From assembly GCA_964580575.1 (NCBI GenBank), contig CAZOLJ010000010.1, positions 12,243 to 76,242 on the forward strand: a stretch of 64,000 nt of DNA, given 5' to 3'. The notes under the pieces are model-generated. The model was not told the DNA's origin and did not search any database. It saw only the letters and a program-made list of their open reading frames with translations. A program made the translations under genes and the position numbers. This DNA comes from CAVPDE01 sp964580575 (GTDB taxonomy: Bacteria > Desulfobacterota > DSM-4660 > Desulfatiglandales > HGW-15). Each line of letters begins with the position of its first letter. Within the stretch, counting starts at the first letter, position 1. Shown here one piece after another: positions 49,585 to 58,552 of the stretch.

Positions 49585-51750
49585 CTAGGAACTGCCCGCG
49601 GTTTTTTGGATGACTTGGAAGATGCCTGGGGATACGGAGGTAAATCGAATGACCGCCTCATGGAGATTGTCGGTAAGGGGCTTCACAGAAATGGCCTTTC
49701 CGTATATTCTCCCCTGCATCTCATCCCTTTTGGGATCGAAAAGGTCAAAACGGACGTTCTCCCACTGCCTCAATTCGCCCTCCGTTTGGATGACCGCTGA
49801 GGTCTCCGAAAACTGGATGATCCACGCCGCCTCGATCATTTTCCTGATAACCTTGTTGTGGATACGATGAAGGCAGACCGCTATCGGCTCTGGGAGCGGG
49901 ACCATGCTTTCTTTCCTCTCTTTGAGCTGAATGTTGTAAGGGTCCCCAATTCCTCTGACATCATAAACAGTCAGCGCTCCAGGAAACCCTTTCATCTCGA
50001 CTTGCATGGAATCCCGGATATCAACAAGGTCACGCACGCTCTCAAAAGTGGAACTGCTGATAAGCACCTGCCCCCCCACAGTGAACGATTCCAATCGACC
50101 CGTGAGGTTGACCTGCGCTCCGACCAACCCGTATTTTGTGCGTCTCTCAGACCCGATGTTCCCCACCACCACGGAGCCCGTGTTCACCGCGATTCCCATT
50201 TCCAGGTGGGGCAAGCCGTCAGCCTGGTTCATGACGTTGATCTCTTCCATGCTCGACTGCATGCGGAGCGCACAGACCACAGCCTGAAGCGGATGGTCTC
50301 GCATGGCTTCGGGTGCTCCAAAAAAGGCTAGGATACCGTCTCCTTGGATTTCGTCGATAATCGCCCGGTACTCTATGAGGATTTCTATCATTTTGCCTAA
50401 ATAGCGGTTAAGAAAGATGATGACCTGTGCAGGTTCCATGTCTGCGGTCAAGGCGCTGAATCCCCTCAGGTCCGACATGATGATGGAGACTTCCCGTGTT
50501 TCGCCGCCCAAATTCAAAGCGTCCCGGGACTCCAGGAGTTTTTTGACCACCTCCTGCGTCACGTATCGGCCAAAGGTGTCCCGGATGAAATCGCGTTTCT
50601 CCATGTATTCTGTCAACCTTCGGCCCAGCTGGTTAAAGGTCTGGGCGAGACGGACGATCTCTTTGGGTCCGGTCTCCTCAACGGAGACGGTAAAGTCGCC
50701 CCCGGCGATGAGGGATGTGCTTTCGTCCAAATTTTTTACCGGTTTTGTTACGGTTTTGCTGATGGTGGTGATGACGATGGTGAGAAAGCTGAGCCCTAGC
50801 AGTCCGATGATAAGGATCTTCAAGCTCAGCGTTCGTATGGGAGCGAGCAATTCGTCTTCCGAAACAACCACTCCGAGCGCCCAGCCCGTGGAAGACAAGG
50901 ATGCGTAGTACATCCATAGCCTCTTTCCCGAGACCGGGTCATCGAGGGGAACAAATCCTTCCCCTCCCTGGACCATTCTTTTGCCGATCTCTCGAAGCGC
51001 AGGGGCATGCCGCGCCTCGGCTATGCTGAAGATGCTTTCTTTCATGATCCAAGTCTCGTCGGGATGAGTGAAATAGACCCCGTTTTGCGAGATGAAGAAA
51101 GCATAACCGGTCTCATATATCTTCACGGCGGAAACCATTTTTTTCAACCACAGGAGAGAGACGTCGGCTGTAATGACACCCTGGAACACCCTCTTGCCGC
51201 CTGACTCCTTATAAAAGGGTACAGAGAAGGTGGACATGATGATGTTTCCACCCCCTTCATCGTAGTAGGGTTCGCTCCAGACGGGCCGGTTGAGTTCCTT
51301 TGGGATTTGATACCAGTCCCAGGTGAAGTAGTGGTAAGACTCGCCACCCAGGAAAGTGACCTTGATGATATCTTTTTCCCTGTAAGCGTAGGGTGAGAAA
51401 TAGGGTGATTCGGGGTCCATGCCATAAGGCTCAAAGGCAATGGCAGAACCGAAGATCTCCTCGTTGTGGGCAACAGCATTCTGGATCAGACGGATGAGGT
51501 CTGATTGATCATAGGAGTATTGCTCAAGAATTCCGGCCAGGTTGATGGGGGCTTTTTCTACCCCTCGAAGAATGACCTCGATCCTGCCGGCCGTGGACAA
51601 GGCCAGGTTCTTGGCGTTCTCGGTCACTTGCTTCATGACCGCCTCTTTGGAGGAGTAGTAATTGTAGGCGAAAGCAGCCACGAAGATGATCGCGGTGCTC
51701 ACAAGGATAAGGGAGGCGAGCTGTGCAGAGAGGGACCTATTTTTCAGCAT
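49585..51750 (-). CDS. Sensor adenylate/guanylate cyclase (dCache-HAMP-class III cyclase) with a PilZ-like tail
   Basis: The 721-residue protein has a membrane helix (about 10-30) and an extracytoplasmic double-Cache-like sensor (about 35-300, with YRE, WYQIP, GVITADVSLLWL). A second helix (about 308-330), a HAMP region and a class III cyclase domain (about 410-590) follow. Metal-binding aspartates lie in IIMSDLRGFSAL and IQGDGILAFFGAP, and the transition-state Asn/Arg in QVNLTGRLES. The purine-recognition positions read Glu (IDEIQGDG) and Ala (LVGAQVN), so ATP or GTP use cannot be assigned. A C-terminal domain of about 110 residues has PilZ-like RIYGKA. It overlaps the upstream binding-protein remnant by 14 bases. 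Confidence 0.85.
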   Translation of the reverse strand: MLKNRSLSAQLASLILVSTAIIFVAAFAYNYYSSKEAVMKQVTENAKNLALSTAGRIEVILRGVEKAPINLAGILEQYSYDQSDLIRLIQNAVAHNEEIFGSAIAFEPYGMDPESPYFSPYAYREKDIIKVTFLGGESYHYFTWDWYQIPKELNRPVWSEPYYDEGGGNIIMSTFSVPFYKESGGKRVFQGVITADVSLLWLKKMVSAVKIYETGYAFFISQNGVYFTHPDETWIMKESIFSIAEARHAPALREIGKRMVQGGEGFVPLDDPVSGKRLWMYYASLSSTGWALGVVVSEDELLAPIRTLSLKILIIGLLGLSFLTIVITTISKTVTKPVKNLDESTSLIAGGDFTVSVEETGPKEIVRLAQTFNQLGRRLTEYMEKRDFIRDTFGRYVTQEVVKKLLESRDALNLGGETREVSIIMSDLRGFSALTADMEPAQVIIFLNRYLGKMIEILIEYRAIIDEIQGDGILAFFGAPEAMRDHPLQAVVCALRMQSSMEEINVMNQADGLPHLEMGIAVNTGSVVVGNIGSERRTKYGLVGAQVNLTGRLESFTVGGQVLISSSTFESVRDLVDIRDSMQVEMKGFPGALTVYDVRGIGDPYNIQLKERKESMVPLPEPIAVCLHRIHNKVIRKMIEAAWIIQFSETSAVIQTEGELRQWENVRFDLFDPKRDEMQGRIYGKAISVKPLTDNLHEAVIRFTSVSPGIFQVIQKTAGSS

Positions 51751-52309
51751 CGGGCACGCAACTCACGTAAAATTTGGAGAAGGAAGGGACACGGTCGATC
51801 ATCCTATTTCTTTCAAATTCAAGGGCAACGAAGTCATAGGCGGTCTCCAGCAACCTGCCCATGGGAATGCCCTCCTGCCCGAGAGGGAGCATAATGTCTT
51901 TCATGCGGGCAAGCATCCATTCTTGGTGGACACGATTGGTGGCCACGTTCGCTTCGTTGACGTATTTCATCACGATATCTATGGCTTCTTCCTGATGGGC
52001 GAAGGCATATTTCCCTTCGATGGAGGCCTTCACAAAACGGACGCATAGACCTGGATTCTTCCTGAAAGTCTCTTCCGTGCAGTTCGACTTCTTAATGACC
52101 AACATCAGGGCGGAGCGCTGAACCATCTGTGCGATATTCAAAATCCTGAGCCCCCGGGCGCGCTTGACGATGCCGGTGGACAGGAGCATAACCGCAAAAT
52201 CCGCCTCGCCCCCATGCTCGGGCCGCTTCAGGCGGGGGATTCTCTTCCCAACAGGGGCGAGAACAATTTGAGGTTCCACAGACACTCGCTCAGTTTCATA
52301 ACACAACAC
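51737..52309 (-). pseudogene. Decayed NMT1/SsuA-like substrate-binding protein gene upstream of the cyclase
   Basis: The 190-codon frame contains the middle of a periplasmic binding protein (VLAPVGKRIPRL, GEADFAVMLLSTGIVKRARG, LNIAQMVQRSALMLVIKKSN) and its end (NPGLCVRFVKASIEGKYAFA and beyond). The front with signal peptide and the part between VIKKSN and the NPGL segment (normally over 80 residues) are missing. The start would be GTG with no signal sequence. It overlaps the cyclase ATG, so the intact ancestor may have served as an external ligand-binding partner of the sensor cyclase. Translation may persist only for coupling. Confidence 0.6.
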
Positions 52310-52866
52310 CTTGGATATTGTGCAGATGTTTTACGCCAGGTCAAGAGCCTTCTGCTTGTCATGCCGTAAAGGTCCCTTAGACGAGAAGCCCTTCCCGCAA
52401 AGGAAATGCTATGTCTCATCCTTGTTTATATTGTAACTCAACGCAATGCCTGTGCTGCCGCTTGTATTCGCTATAGTTCTGAAACTGGACAAGCCCTCGA
52501 CGTGGTCGAGGGATTCCTTGATGTCTCCTGAACTTGAATAGGCGCTTGACACATTGTGCGCCGCAAGGCGGCCAGCTCCCACTTGCGAGTACGACCGGCG
52601 TGGCGTCATGGAGGGGGTGCGAAGATTGATTATCACCATCTCCATTTTCGGAGCTATCTCTATGCTCATCGCCTCACTTGGGATTACCCCACAGTGCGAT
52701 CTCTTCTGTATGCATTTCCGCCTGTCCGAGATCATGTGGATAGATAAAGACCGCTCTCCTCTCTTGCCATCACGAAAACCGAAAAACACTCATTCCAGGA
52801 CTTCCTTCTGGCAGTCAAAAGAAGCTTTCGAAGCGGTCTGGAAAACACCGTGAGATCTGACAATCA
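52310..52866. other. Gap without a supported gene
   Basis: Overlapping frames occur on both strands (52409-52789 minus; 52554-52853 plus), but none shows a known domain, a ribosome-binding site and good composition together. A perfect 8-bp hairpin, CCCTCGAC (52494-52501) with GTCGAGGG (52505-52512), is present. Nothing else is claimed. Confidence 0.5.
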
Positions 52867-53526
52867 TCAACAAAAGTCGCTCGTCAAGCGCCTTATTGGC
52901 GCGGTTGTTGCCGACGCGAGGGGCGCTTCAATTTGAAAGACGGTCCTCAAAAATATTTCAGCAATATGAGGGAATTTCGCCCTTACTTCGGAGTTGCTGG
53001 GGAGATTGTGGGTCATCAGCCTGCGTGGAGCTCTTACTTGAAAATTGACATTTAGGGTTGCATCATTTTCACCGACACTTGTCGCAAAAACGGTGATATT
53101 GGTCTGTCCAGAAATCCAAGTCGCATTGGCTGTGTTTGAAAAAGTGCCCTTCATGGTTTGACGAATGATTTCACGTCCATACTTTGCTCGGAAATCCTCG
53201 ACAAGGGAGTCAAACACACGCATAGCGCTTTCGAAATCATGCCTCTCCTCCAGAGACAAAATGACTTCTTTGAGCTTGCCATCACTAAAAAAGAAGGAAA
53301 CGGAAAAATGCTTGCCCACCAGAGTAACATCGTCAAGTCTCAGCAGTTCCTCGGCACCATCACTTCGATGTTTCGGTTTCAAAGGGTGCACTGCATTTGG
53401 TACTTGTGCCTTAGCCTGCTCGAGCGTCATGCCATACTCGGTTCCATGCCAAAGAGGTTGCCCCCTGACATTAGACGCAAACAATAGAATGATTAGGACC
53501 GTAATGGCGGGAAGATATTTTTTCAT
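52867..53526 (-). CDS. Exported protein, function unknown
   Basis: The 219-residue protein starts with a signal peptide (MKKYLPAITVLIILLFASNV, likely cut after VRG). The mature part opens with PLWHGTEYGMTLEQAKAQVP, a pattern of small secreted proteins in which a short sequence is compared with a calculated offset. No catalytic motif is seen. A central region alternates beta strands (KHFSVSFFFSDGKLKEVILSL). The last 15 residues (APIRRLTSDFC) look unrelated and may come from a rearranged end, close to a GCGCC...GGCGC inverted repeat. The ATG at 53526 follows GGAGG. Confidence 0.65.
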   Translation of the reverse strand: MKKYLPAITVLIILLFASNVRGQPLWHGTEYGMTLEQAKAQVPNAVHPLKPKHRSDGAEELLRLDDVTLVGKHFSVSFFFSDGKLKEVILSLEERHDFESAMRVFDSLVEDFRAKYGREIIRQTMKGTFSNTANATWISGQTNITVFATSVGENDATLNVNFQVRAPRRLMTHNLPSNSEVRAKFPHIAEIFLRTVFQIEAPLASATTAPIRRLTSDFC

Positions 53527-53956
53527 TTTTTTCCTCCAAACGACCAAATAGGTGGTTTCCGAACAAGACGCACCGCCTTACCCGCTCGGGTCAATCTATA
53601 GATGCCAATCATAGCAAAAAAAGCAAATGGGCAAGATGCCGACATGGGAAAGCGAGTTTCATCCAAGATATCGGACTTCTGATGAATCCGTTCGAAGGGT
53701 CACCCCCTTCTGCCATGCCTGGCGCCAGCAATCTCCAGGGTTTTCTGCTGGGGTGGAGACAGACGGGGTAGATCGAGAGATTAACGCAGGGCTTTCAGTC
53801 TGGACTTGATACGGGCTGTCAGCAGGCCGTGGAATTTCCAAACCGTGTCGATCCAGAACGCCGGAATCTCGAAGATAAAGAATCCCGTTGTGGAAAGCTC
53901 GGTTTCATCGCCATATTCCTCTTCGACGAGGCACTTCTCACTGGGGAGAGCTCCAC

Positions 53957-54256
53957 TCACCATATAGACCACCGTGAGCCGCTCCAACGGCGTGTGAAAG
54001 ATCTAATAATCCGGATCCCCTCTCTTTCACGAATGAGACAAGCCCTTTGCCGTCTACTGGTATGCAGCAGTGCTAAAAAAGGGAACGAAACAAGAGCCAT
54101 GACAGATAGGGCATACCACACTATTTTCGAAAACCGCGATTCAGAGGTGCTATAAGGACAGTTGTTCTCCAGAAATGCGAAGGAAACCCCCCCTGCCATG
54201 AATCCGGTCCAGATTCCGAAAGAGACCCGCCGAAACATATAAAACCGAAGATGCAA
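53957..54256 (-). CDS. Possible small membrane protein, doubtful
   Basis: A 99-codon frame with two hydrophobic stretches (FGIWTGFMAGGVSFAFL and VWYALSVMALVSFPFLALL). A further minus-strand frame (53781-53987) overlaps its end in another phase, so a frameshifted gene is possible. No homology is recognised. The area from 53527 to 54620 otherwise holds no supported gene. Confidence 0.3.
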   Translation of the reverse strand: MHLRFYMFRRVSFGIWTGFMAGGVSFAFLENNCPYSTSESRFSKIVWYALSVMALVSFPFLALLHTSRRQRACLIREREGIRIIRSFTRRWSGSRWSIW

Positions 54257-54320
54257 GAATATTTGAAAACCAAGTTAGCGGATAGCTTCCGTCCCTCAAA
54301 ACAAGATAAATGTCATTAGA

Positions 54321-54572
54321 TCAGCTTGCCGAAAACATCCATACGCAAATAGCGACATAGGCCTGCAAGAGTTTCAGCTTCCTTTTCCCTGCATTGTATA
54401 GGGCACCTATTGCCCAAGGCGAAGTCGAATACGTTAGGGTTCCCATGAAAAAAACGTCAAAACAATCCCAAGTAGGATCGCCTGTATAAGGAGCAATAAT
54501 GATCATACTCAAGGCGGCTATTGCAAATGTTGTCAACCGCCATGTTTTAAATACGAATCGGCAATACTCCAC
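54321..54572 (-). CDS. Possible membrane protein fragment next to an IS630 remnant
   Basis: An 83-codon frame with hydrophobic stretches (TTFAIAALSMIIIAPYTG and SPWAIGALYNAG) that begins only at a GTG without ribosome-binding site, 49 bases from the insertion-sequence fragment. It is more likely the tail of a gene cut by the insertion than an intact gene. Confidence 0.3.
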   Translation of the reverse strand: MEYCRFVFKTWRLTTFAIAALSMIIIAPYTGDPTWDCFDVFFMGTLTYSTSPWAIGALYNAGKRKLKLLQAYVAICVWMFSAS

Positions 54573-54620
54573 GCGACAGGAGTTTTTTTGGCCCAGGGAA
54601 GAAGGTAAAAGAGGTTCCCC

Positions 54621-54869
54621 TCAACGGAACTGCTCTTGCAGGCCAGCCAGGCACTGGTCGAAGAAGCGCTTGCGCCACTTCGATACGATCTGTCGCGGCA
54701 AGTCCAGGCGTTGGCCGATCTCCTTGTTGGACAAACCCTGAGCGGCAAAGAGGATAACCTTGGCCCGCATGACATCTCGATACGGTAACGTATATTTACG
54801 AGTGATTGCTTCCAGGAACTGTTTCTCTCTACAATCCAGAAGCAGAGTATACGGGCTATTTCGTGGCAT
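54621..54869 (-). mobile_element. IS630-type transposase, N-terminal fragment
   Basis: The 82-codon frame has the IS630-family front: MPRNSPYTLLLDCREKQFLE, RKYTLPYRDVMRAKVI and the helix-turn-helix LSNKEIGQRLDLPRQIVSKW, ending at LAGLQEQFR. The catalytic DDE domain is missing (intact transposases have about 340-360 residues). No terminal inverted repeats could be paired with confidence. It is an inactive remnant that probably truncated the neighbouring membrane gene. Confidence 0.8.
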
Positions 54870-55061
54870 ACTTCACCTCCTTTCTCGGAGACTAAATAGG
54901 CCATGGATGGAATTGAAATGCAACTAACATACGTCATCGTATTTATAACGGCATGTACTAAGCCTTCACAAGTTTCACGGCCACCCTTCTGGGTTCCCCA
55001 TGCTCTACAAGAGCGAGCCCGGTCTTCCCACGTAAAAAGGTTTTCACGGAAGGGTTACGAT

Positions 55062-55469
55062 TCATTTGAAGACAAGAAACTGGTGTTGTGGGTCGAACCA
55101 TTCACCAGAATTAAACCTTACCAGCTTCAACTGTTCTCTGAGAGGCCCTCTCTTCTCTGCTCCTGGACCCCCAACAGCTGGGCTTTTAGACCCGGGACCC
55201 CCAGTCCCTGGGACTCCGAATATCGAAGGACCTTCCGCCAGGTAAAAAACTGTCGCTTGGCTTCCTTCTTGGTGCACTCCAAAAGCCTGTTGCAGCGTAA
55301 CATTACGACTCTTGAGTATCTTTTCTAGATGCGGTTTCACATCTTCAATGGAGAGCTTCTCCGAGGTGACAGGTTTCTGCTGCGCGATCGCGACCTGAGC
55401 TAGAGCAAACAAAAAACACAGCAAACCGAAAAGCACCATGGACGCTCTCGTCATGCCTTTCTTGCCCAT
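55062..55469 (-). CDS. Small exported protein, function unknown
   Basis: The 135-residue protein has a signal peptide (MGKKGMTRAS, hydrophobic 11-27, likely cut after AIA). A helical stretch follows (SEKLSIEDVKPHLEKILKSR), then a Gly/Pro-rich low-complexity part (VPGTGGPGSKSPAVGGPG) and a terminal WFDPQHQFLVF. No known domain is seen. The ATG has GGAGTG upstream, so a real, secreted product is likely. It stands alone, between the IS630 remnant and the XRE-type gene. Long A/T-rich leader sequence (55470-55781) contains no further gene. Confidence 0.62.
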   Translation of the reverse strand: MGKKGMTRASMVLFGLLCFLFALAQVAIAQQKPVTSEKLSIEDVKPHLEKILKSRNVTLQQAFGVHQEGSQATVFYLAEGPSIFGVPGTGGPGSKSPAVGGPGAEKRGPLREQLKLVRFNSGEWFDPQHQFLVFK

Positions 55470-55781
55470 TTCTACACTCCTTTCTTCACTCTAACGGCTT
55501 TCGTGTTTTAAATTGCAACTACGCTTCTAGCAAGCAAATAAGAAACAGGAGGTACGTCCAGGTTCATGAGAACCCCTTGTCCTTAAGGATGCCAGATAAT
55601 GGGAATATGATAATCAGACAAAAAAAGCTCATGTCTACGGTGACCCTCCGCTTGAAATTCAGTCACTCCTGGGATACCATCTACATCTCTACAGTCAAGA
55701 CAATTATTCTGGCCCCCTGGCATAGAAAGGGCTAAAACCCTCTTCCACTGGTAAAAGCTAAGAACGAAAGGAGCGGAGACT

Positions 55782-56282
55782 ATGTCAAGCGTCGTGAATG
55801 CTTTGAAAGCGGAAATTGCCAGAATCAGCAAAAGGGAAGCCAAAAGCGCCACTGAGGGGATGGGAAGGTCGAACACATGGTTGAGGAAGACTGTGGCGGA
55901 TTTGAAGAAAAGGCCAGTCCTTCTTGAGAAGGAAAACAAGCTCTTGGCAGCAACGATCAAGAAATACCAGGTAGAATCACCCCAGAAGCCTCAAGCGGAA
56001 GAGGGCAAGAAAGCGCGATTTTCATCGAGAGGCATACGTGCTCTTCGCAGGAAATTGCGCCTTAGCCAGGCTGACTTCGGAAAGCTGCTGGGAACAACGC
56101 CGGGTGCGGTCCATCTATGGGAAAAGAAGGATGGTGCGCTCAGTCTGAGGGACAAAACAAAGGCAGCAATTCTTTCAATAAGGGGGCTGAGAGCAAGAGA
56201 AGCAAAGGAGAAACTGGCGGAGCTTGGAGCAAAGGTCAAACAGGTCAAAGCAGCTACGTCGAAGAAGAGAAAGAGATCCTGA
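55782..56282 (+). CDS. XRE-type helix-turn-helix protein with basic tail
   Basis: The 166-residue protein has an N-terminal helical part (MSSVVNALKAEIARISKREA) and coiled-coil-like segments. A central helix-turn-helix follows: IRALRRKLRLSQADFGKLLG, then TTPGAVHLWEKK. A long basic tail ends in KQVKAATSKKRKRS. The DNA-binding part is of XRE/Cro type, but the flanking basic, Lys-rich segments recall small nucleoid-type proteins. No toxin gene adjoins. The ATG follows GGAGCGGAGACT. An MBL hydrolase gene begins 51 bases downstream and may be in the same unit. Confidence 0.8.
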   Translation: MSSVVNALKAEIARISKREAKSATEGMGRSNTWLRKTVADLKKRPVLLEKENKLLAATIKKYQVESPQKPQAEEGKKARFSSRGIRALRRKLRLSQADFGKLLGTTPGAVHLWEKKDGALSLRDKTKAAILSIRGLRAREAKEKLAELGAKVKQVKAATSKKRKRS

Positions 56283-56333
56283 ATATGAGCCAGAAATGCC
56301 TTCGCGGAAGCCAGCACTAAAAGTGACGTGATT

Positions 56334-57173
56334 ATGATAGAAGAAATACAGCCTAATCTTTTTCGAGTGGAAGTCCCGCTGCCAAACAGCCCGCTCAAAT
56401 TCCTCAATTCTTATGTGATTCGGTCTTCAGACAGGAATCTCATTGTCGACACAGGGCTCAATCGGAAAGAGTGTCTGGATGCAATGCACTCTGGATTGCA
56501 GCAACTAAGCATAGAACTTGAAAAAACAGATTTTTTCATCACCCATTTGCACGCAGATCATTTTGGCTTGGTATCCAAACTTGCGACAAGCACCAGCCGA
56601 GTATTTTTTAACAGACCTGAAAGGGAGCTGATCGAAGCATCGGGNNNNNNNNNNNNNNNNNNNNNNNNNNNNNNNNNNNNNNNNNNNNNNNNNNNNNNNN
56701 NNNNNNNNNNNNNNNNNNNNNNNNNNNNNNNNNNNNNNNNNNNNGATCATATTTTGATCGACATCACACCGAATATTCAGTGCTGGTCAGATGACCACAA
56801 CCCGCTTCAGAATTATCTGGCCAGCTTGGACAAGGTGAATAAGGTGGAGATCAACTTGGTTTTACCGGGCCACCGAAGGCTCATCACAGATCACAAGACG
56901 AGAATCGCCGAGTTGAAGGAACACCATGAAAGACGGCTCAGAGAGGTCCTTTCCATCCTTAAGGGCGATCCGCGAACCGCTTTTGAGGTGGCATCTCAAA
57001 TGACGTGGGATCTTGACTGTGATTCCTGGGAGGAATTCCCACGAGCGCAGAAATGGTTTGCTACCGGGGAAGCGATTGCGCATTTGCGTTACCTAGAGAA
57101 AAAAGGATTTATCCTTAGAAAAGATGATGACGGAAAGAGTTCGTTTACTCTGAATAAGTCATCCCCCGCTTGA
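56334..57173 (+). CDS. MBL-fold metallohydrolase, interrupted by a scaffold gap
   Basis: The protein shows the metallo-beta-lactamase metal site THLHADHFG in its first part and a later His in NLVLPGHRRL. The stretch DHILIDITPNIQCWSD after the gap is the typical strand with the bridging Asp. The C-terminal part (about 90 residues) resembles the helical, winged tail of hydrolases of this group (TGEAIAHLRYLEKKGFI). The sequence between is lost in 100 N, and flanks do not overlap, so the real length is unknown but likely about 300 residues. The ATG at 56334 is preferred over a GTG six bases earlier. Confidence 0.8.
   Translation: MIEEIQPNLFRVEVPLPNSPLKFLNSYVIRSSDRNLIVDTGLNRKECLDAMHSGLQQLSIELEKTDFFITHLHADHFGLVSKLATSTSRVFFNRPERELIEASXXXXXXXXXXXXXXXXXXXXXXXXXXXXXXXXXXDHILIDITPNIQCWSDDHNPLQNYLASLDKVNKVEINLVLPGHRRLITDHKTRIAELKEHHERRLREVLSILKGDPRTAFEVASQMTWDLDCDSWEEFPRAQKWFATGEAIAHLRYLEKKGFILRKDDDGKSSFTLNKSSPA
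56645..56744. other. Scaffold gap (100 N) inside the MBL hydrolase gene
   Basis: Exactly 100 N with no overlap of the flanking bases. The missing part falls between the HxHxDH site and the second conserved Asp region. Confidence 0.95.
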
Positions 57174-57307
57174 AGCAAAATTGGAATAGGGGACAACTTG
57201 GTAGCGATAAGGTGACGTGCTGCGCTTTGAATCTCTTGGAAATCCTTCCAGAGAAATCGCTGAAACTTGCAGAAATCGGGACGACTGATGAAAAGGAGCG
57301 ATAGAAA

Positions 57308-57874
57308 ATGGATTATTCCGAACTTCTGAAGAAAAGAAGGGCGGTCAGGGATTATGAGGACAAAGAAGTGCCTTGTGATATCCTCATGCAAATCATCAAC
57401 GAGAGCTGCCTTGCGCCAAGCTCATCCAACAGGCAGCCGTGGCACTTCATTATCATCACGAACAAGGAGGTCATTAAGCGGCTGTCGGATGAAAGCAAGC
57501 GCAACCTTCTGCAGGATATCGAACGAAATCCTGCCTCTCCGAGCAGCAATTACGAGGCTATTTTACGGGACAAACACTTCAATGTTTTCTACAATGCGCC
57601 GTGCCTGGTGTTTATCGTGGGTCCGAAAGATCTGCTGTCGATCCAGGTAGACTGTGCACTTGCTGCGTGCTATTTCATTTTCTCGGCGTGTGATAGAGGG
57701 CTTGCGACCTGCTGGATCGGTCTGGGCAGGTTGATCAAGGACAAAGAGCTATTGAATGTTATAGGGATGCCTGAGGGCGACCGGATTGTGGCGCCCATCA
57801 TAATCGGGTATCCAAAGGAAGTTCCTGATGTCCCCGTCAGGATGGGTCCGCAAGTATTGAAGATTGTGTCGTGA
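57308..57874 (+). CDS. Nitroreductase family protein
   Basis: The 188-residue protein fits the FMN-dependent nitroreductase fold. It opens with YSELLKKRRAVRDYEDKEV (the RRxxRxY FMN site), then LAPSSSNRQPWHFIII, a dimer region and GLATCWIGLGRL near 136-147, closing with IIIGYPKE. Length is usual. Such enzymes reduce nitro, quinone or other acceptors with NAD(P)H; the natural substrate is not evident. It follows the MBL hydrolase by 134 bases on the same strand. The ATG has AAGGAG upstream. Confidence 0.9.
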   Translation: MDYSELLKKRRAVRDYEDKEVPCDILMQIINESCLAPSSSNRQPWHFIIITNKEVIKRLSDESKRNLLQDIERNPASPSSNYEAILRDKHFNVFYNAPCLVFIVGPKDLLSIQVDCALAACYFIFSACDRGLATCWIGLGRLIKDKELLNVIGMPEGDRIVAPIIIGYPKEVPDVPVRMGPQVLKIVS

Positions 57875-57981
57875 CAGGGTCATCCTTCCATAGTCCACCA
57901 TCTCTCTGCCGAGGCATGGCTGGGGGCTATTTGAGGACAACCAGGGGGCAACTTTTTCAGGAGGAGAAAGGAGGAGAGGGT

Positions 57982-58251
57982 ATGAACAAAGGGGACCTGA
58001 TCAACGAGGTGGCAAAGGTGGTCGGCACAAAAAAGGAGGCACGGGCGGCGGTGGAGTGTGTTTTCGATTCCATCACAAAGGCGCTGAAGAAGAAGGGGCA
58101 GGTAACAATAGTCGAATTTGGCACGTTCAAGGTGGCCAAAAGGAAGGCGAGGACTGGCAGAAATCCGCAAACAGGTGCGGAGATCAAGATAGCGGCAAAG
58201 AGCGTTCCGAAGTTCACCGCCGGCAAGGCCCTGAAGGACGCTGTGGATTAA
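57982..58251 (+). CDS. HU family DNA-binding protein
   Basis: The 89-residue protein is a histone-like HU/IHF protein: MNKGDLINEVAKVVGTKKEA, VTIVEFGTFKVAKRKARTGR and NPQTGAEIKIAAKSVPKF are the conserved N-terminal helices, beta arm and core. It bends and compacts DNA as a dimer. ATG 57982 is preceded by AAAGGAGGAGAGG; longer frames begin in the nitroreductase stop region and are not supported. The context of DNA-binding proteins on both sides is notable. Confidence 0.92.
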   Translation: MNKGDLINEVAKVVGTKKEARAAVECVFDSITKALKKKGQVTIVEFGTFKVAKRKARTGRNPQTGAEIKIAAKSVPKFTAGKALKDAVD

Positions 58252-58552
58252 ATCCGCTACATAATCGCTTACGGTAGGCCCTTGCCAGGAAACATGTCGC
58301 CCGACAGTGGCTTTTTCTGTCCGAATGGATGTCAATGTTTTGAACTATTCTCGTTTGAACTGCGGTTGAATCTACTGCCAAAGAGACCCTATGGATGGTA
58401 AGGTAAGTCTTAGGTTGAACTTATAGAAATTTGGTGTATGGGCTGGCGCCTGCTTATGCCTTCCGCAGGATTGCCAGAAAACGGTGAATCATGATATGGA
58501 TGTCTATACGTCGCATTTGTAGCGGGAGTAAACCAACAATCGGAGGGACATC
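58252..58552. other. Gap without a gene
   Basis: About 300 A/T-rich bases with no frame of use. CATGTCGCCCGACAGTG contains a short inverted repeat. A strong ribosome-binding site (CGGAGGGAC) at its end belongs to the next gene. Confidence 0.5.

Noticed and set aside
49405..49800. 131-codon plus-strand frame at the end of the cyclase gene
   Set aside because: Its second half is antisense to the cyclase and its first half antisense to a metallophosphoesterase fragment.
52409..52853. Genes on either strand between the binding-protein remnant and the exported protein gene
   Set aside because: Overlapping frames without ribosome-binding site, domain or consistent composition.
54533..54937. 134-codon minus-strand frame overlapping the IS630 fragment
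   Set aside because: It is another phase of the transposase fragment and shows no IS630 similarity itself.
58252..58552. Small RNA or riboswitch
   Set aside because: Only short, weak inverted repeats and no conserved motif could be seen.
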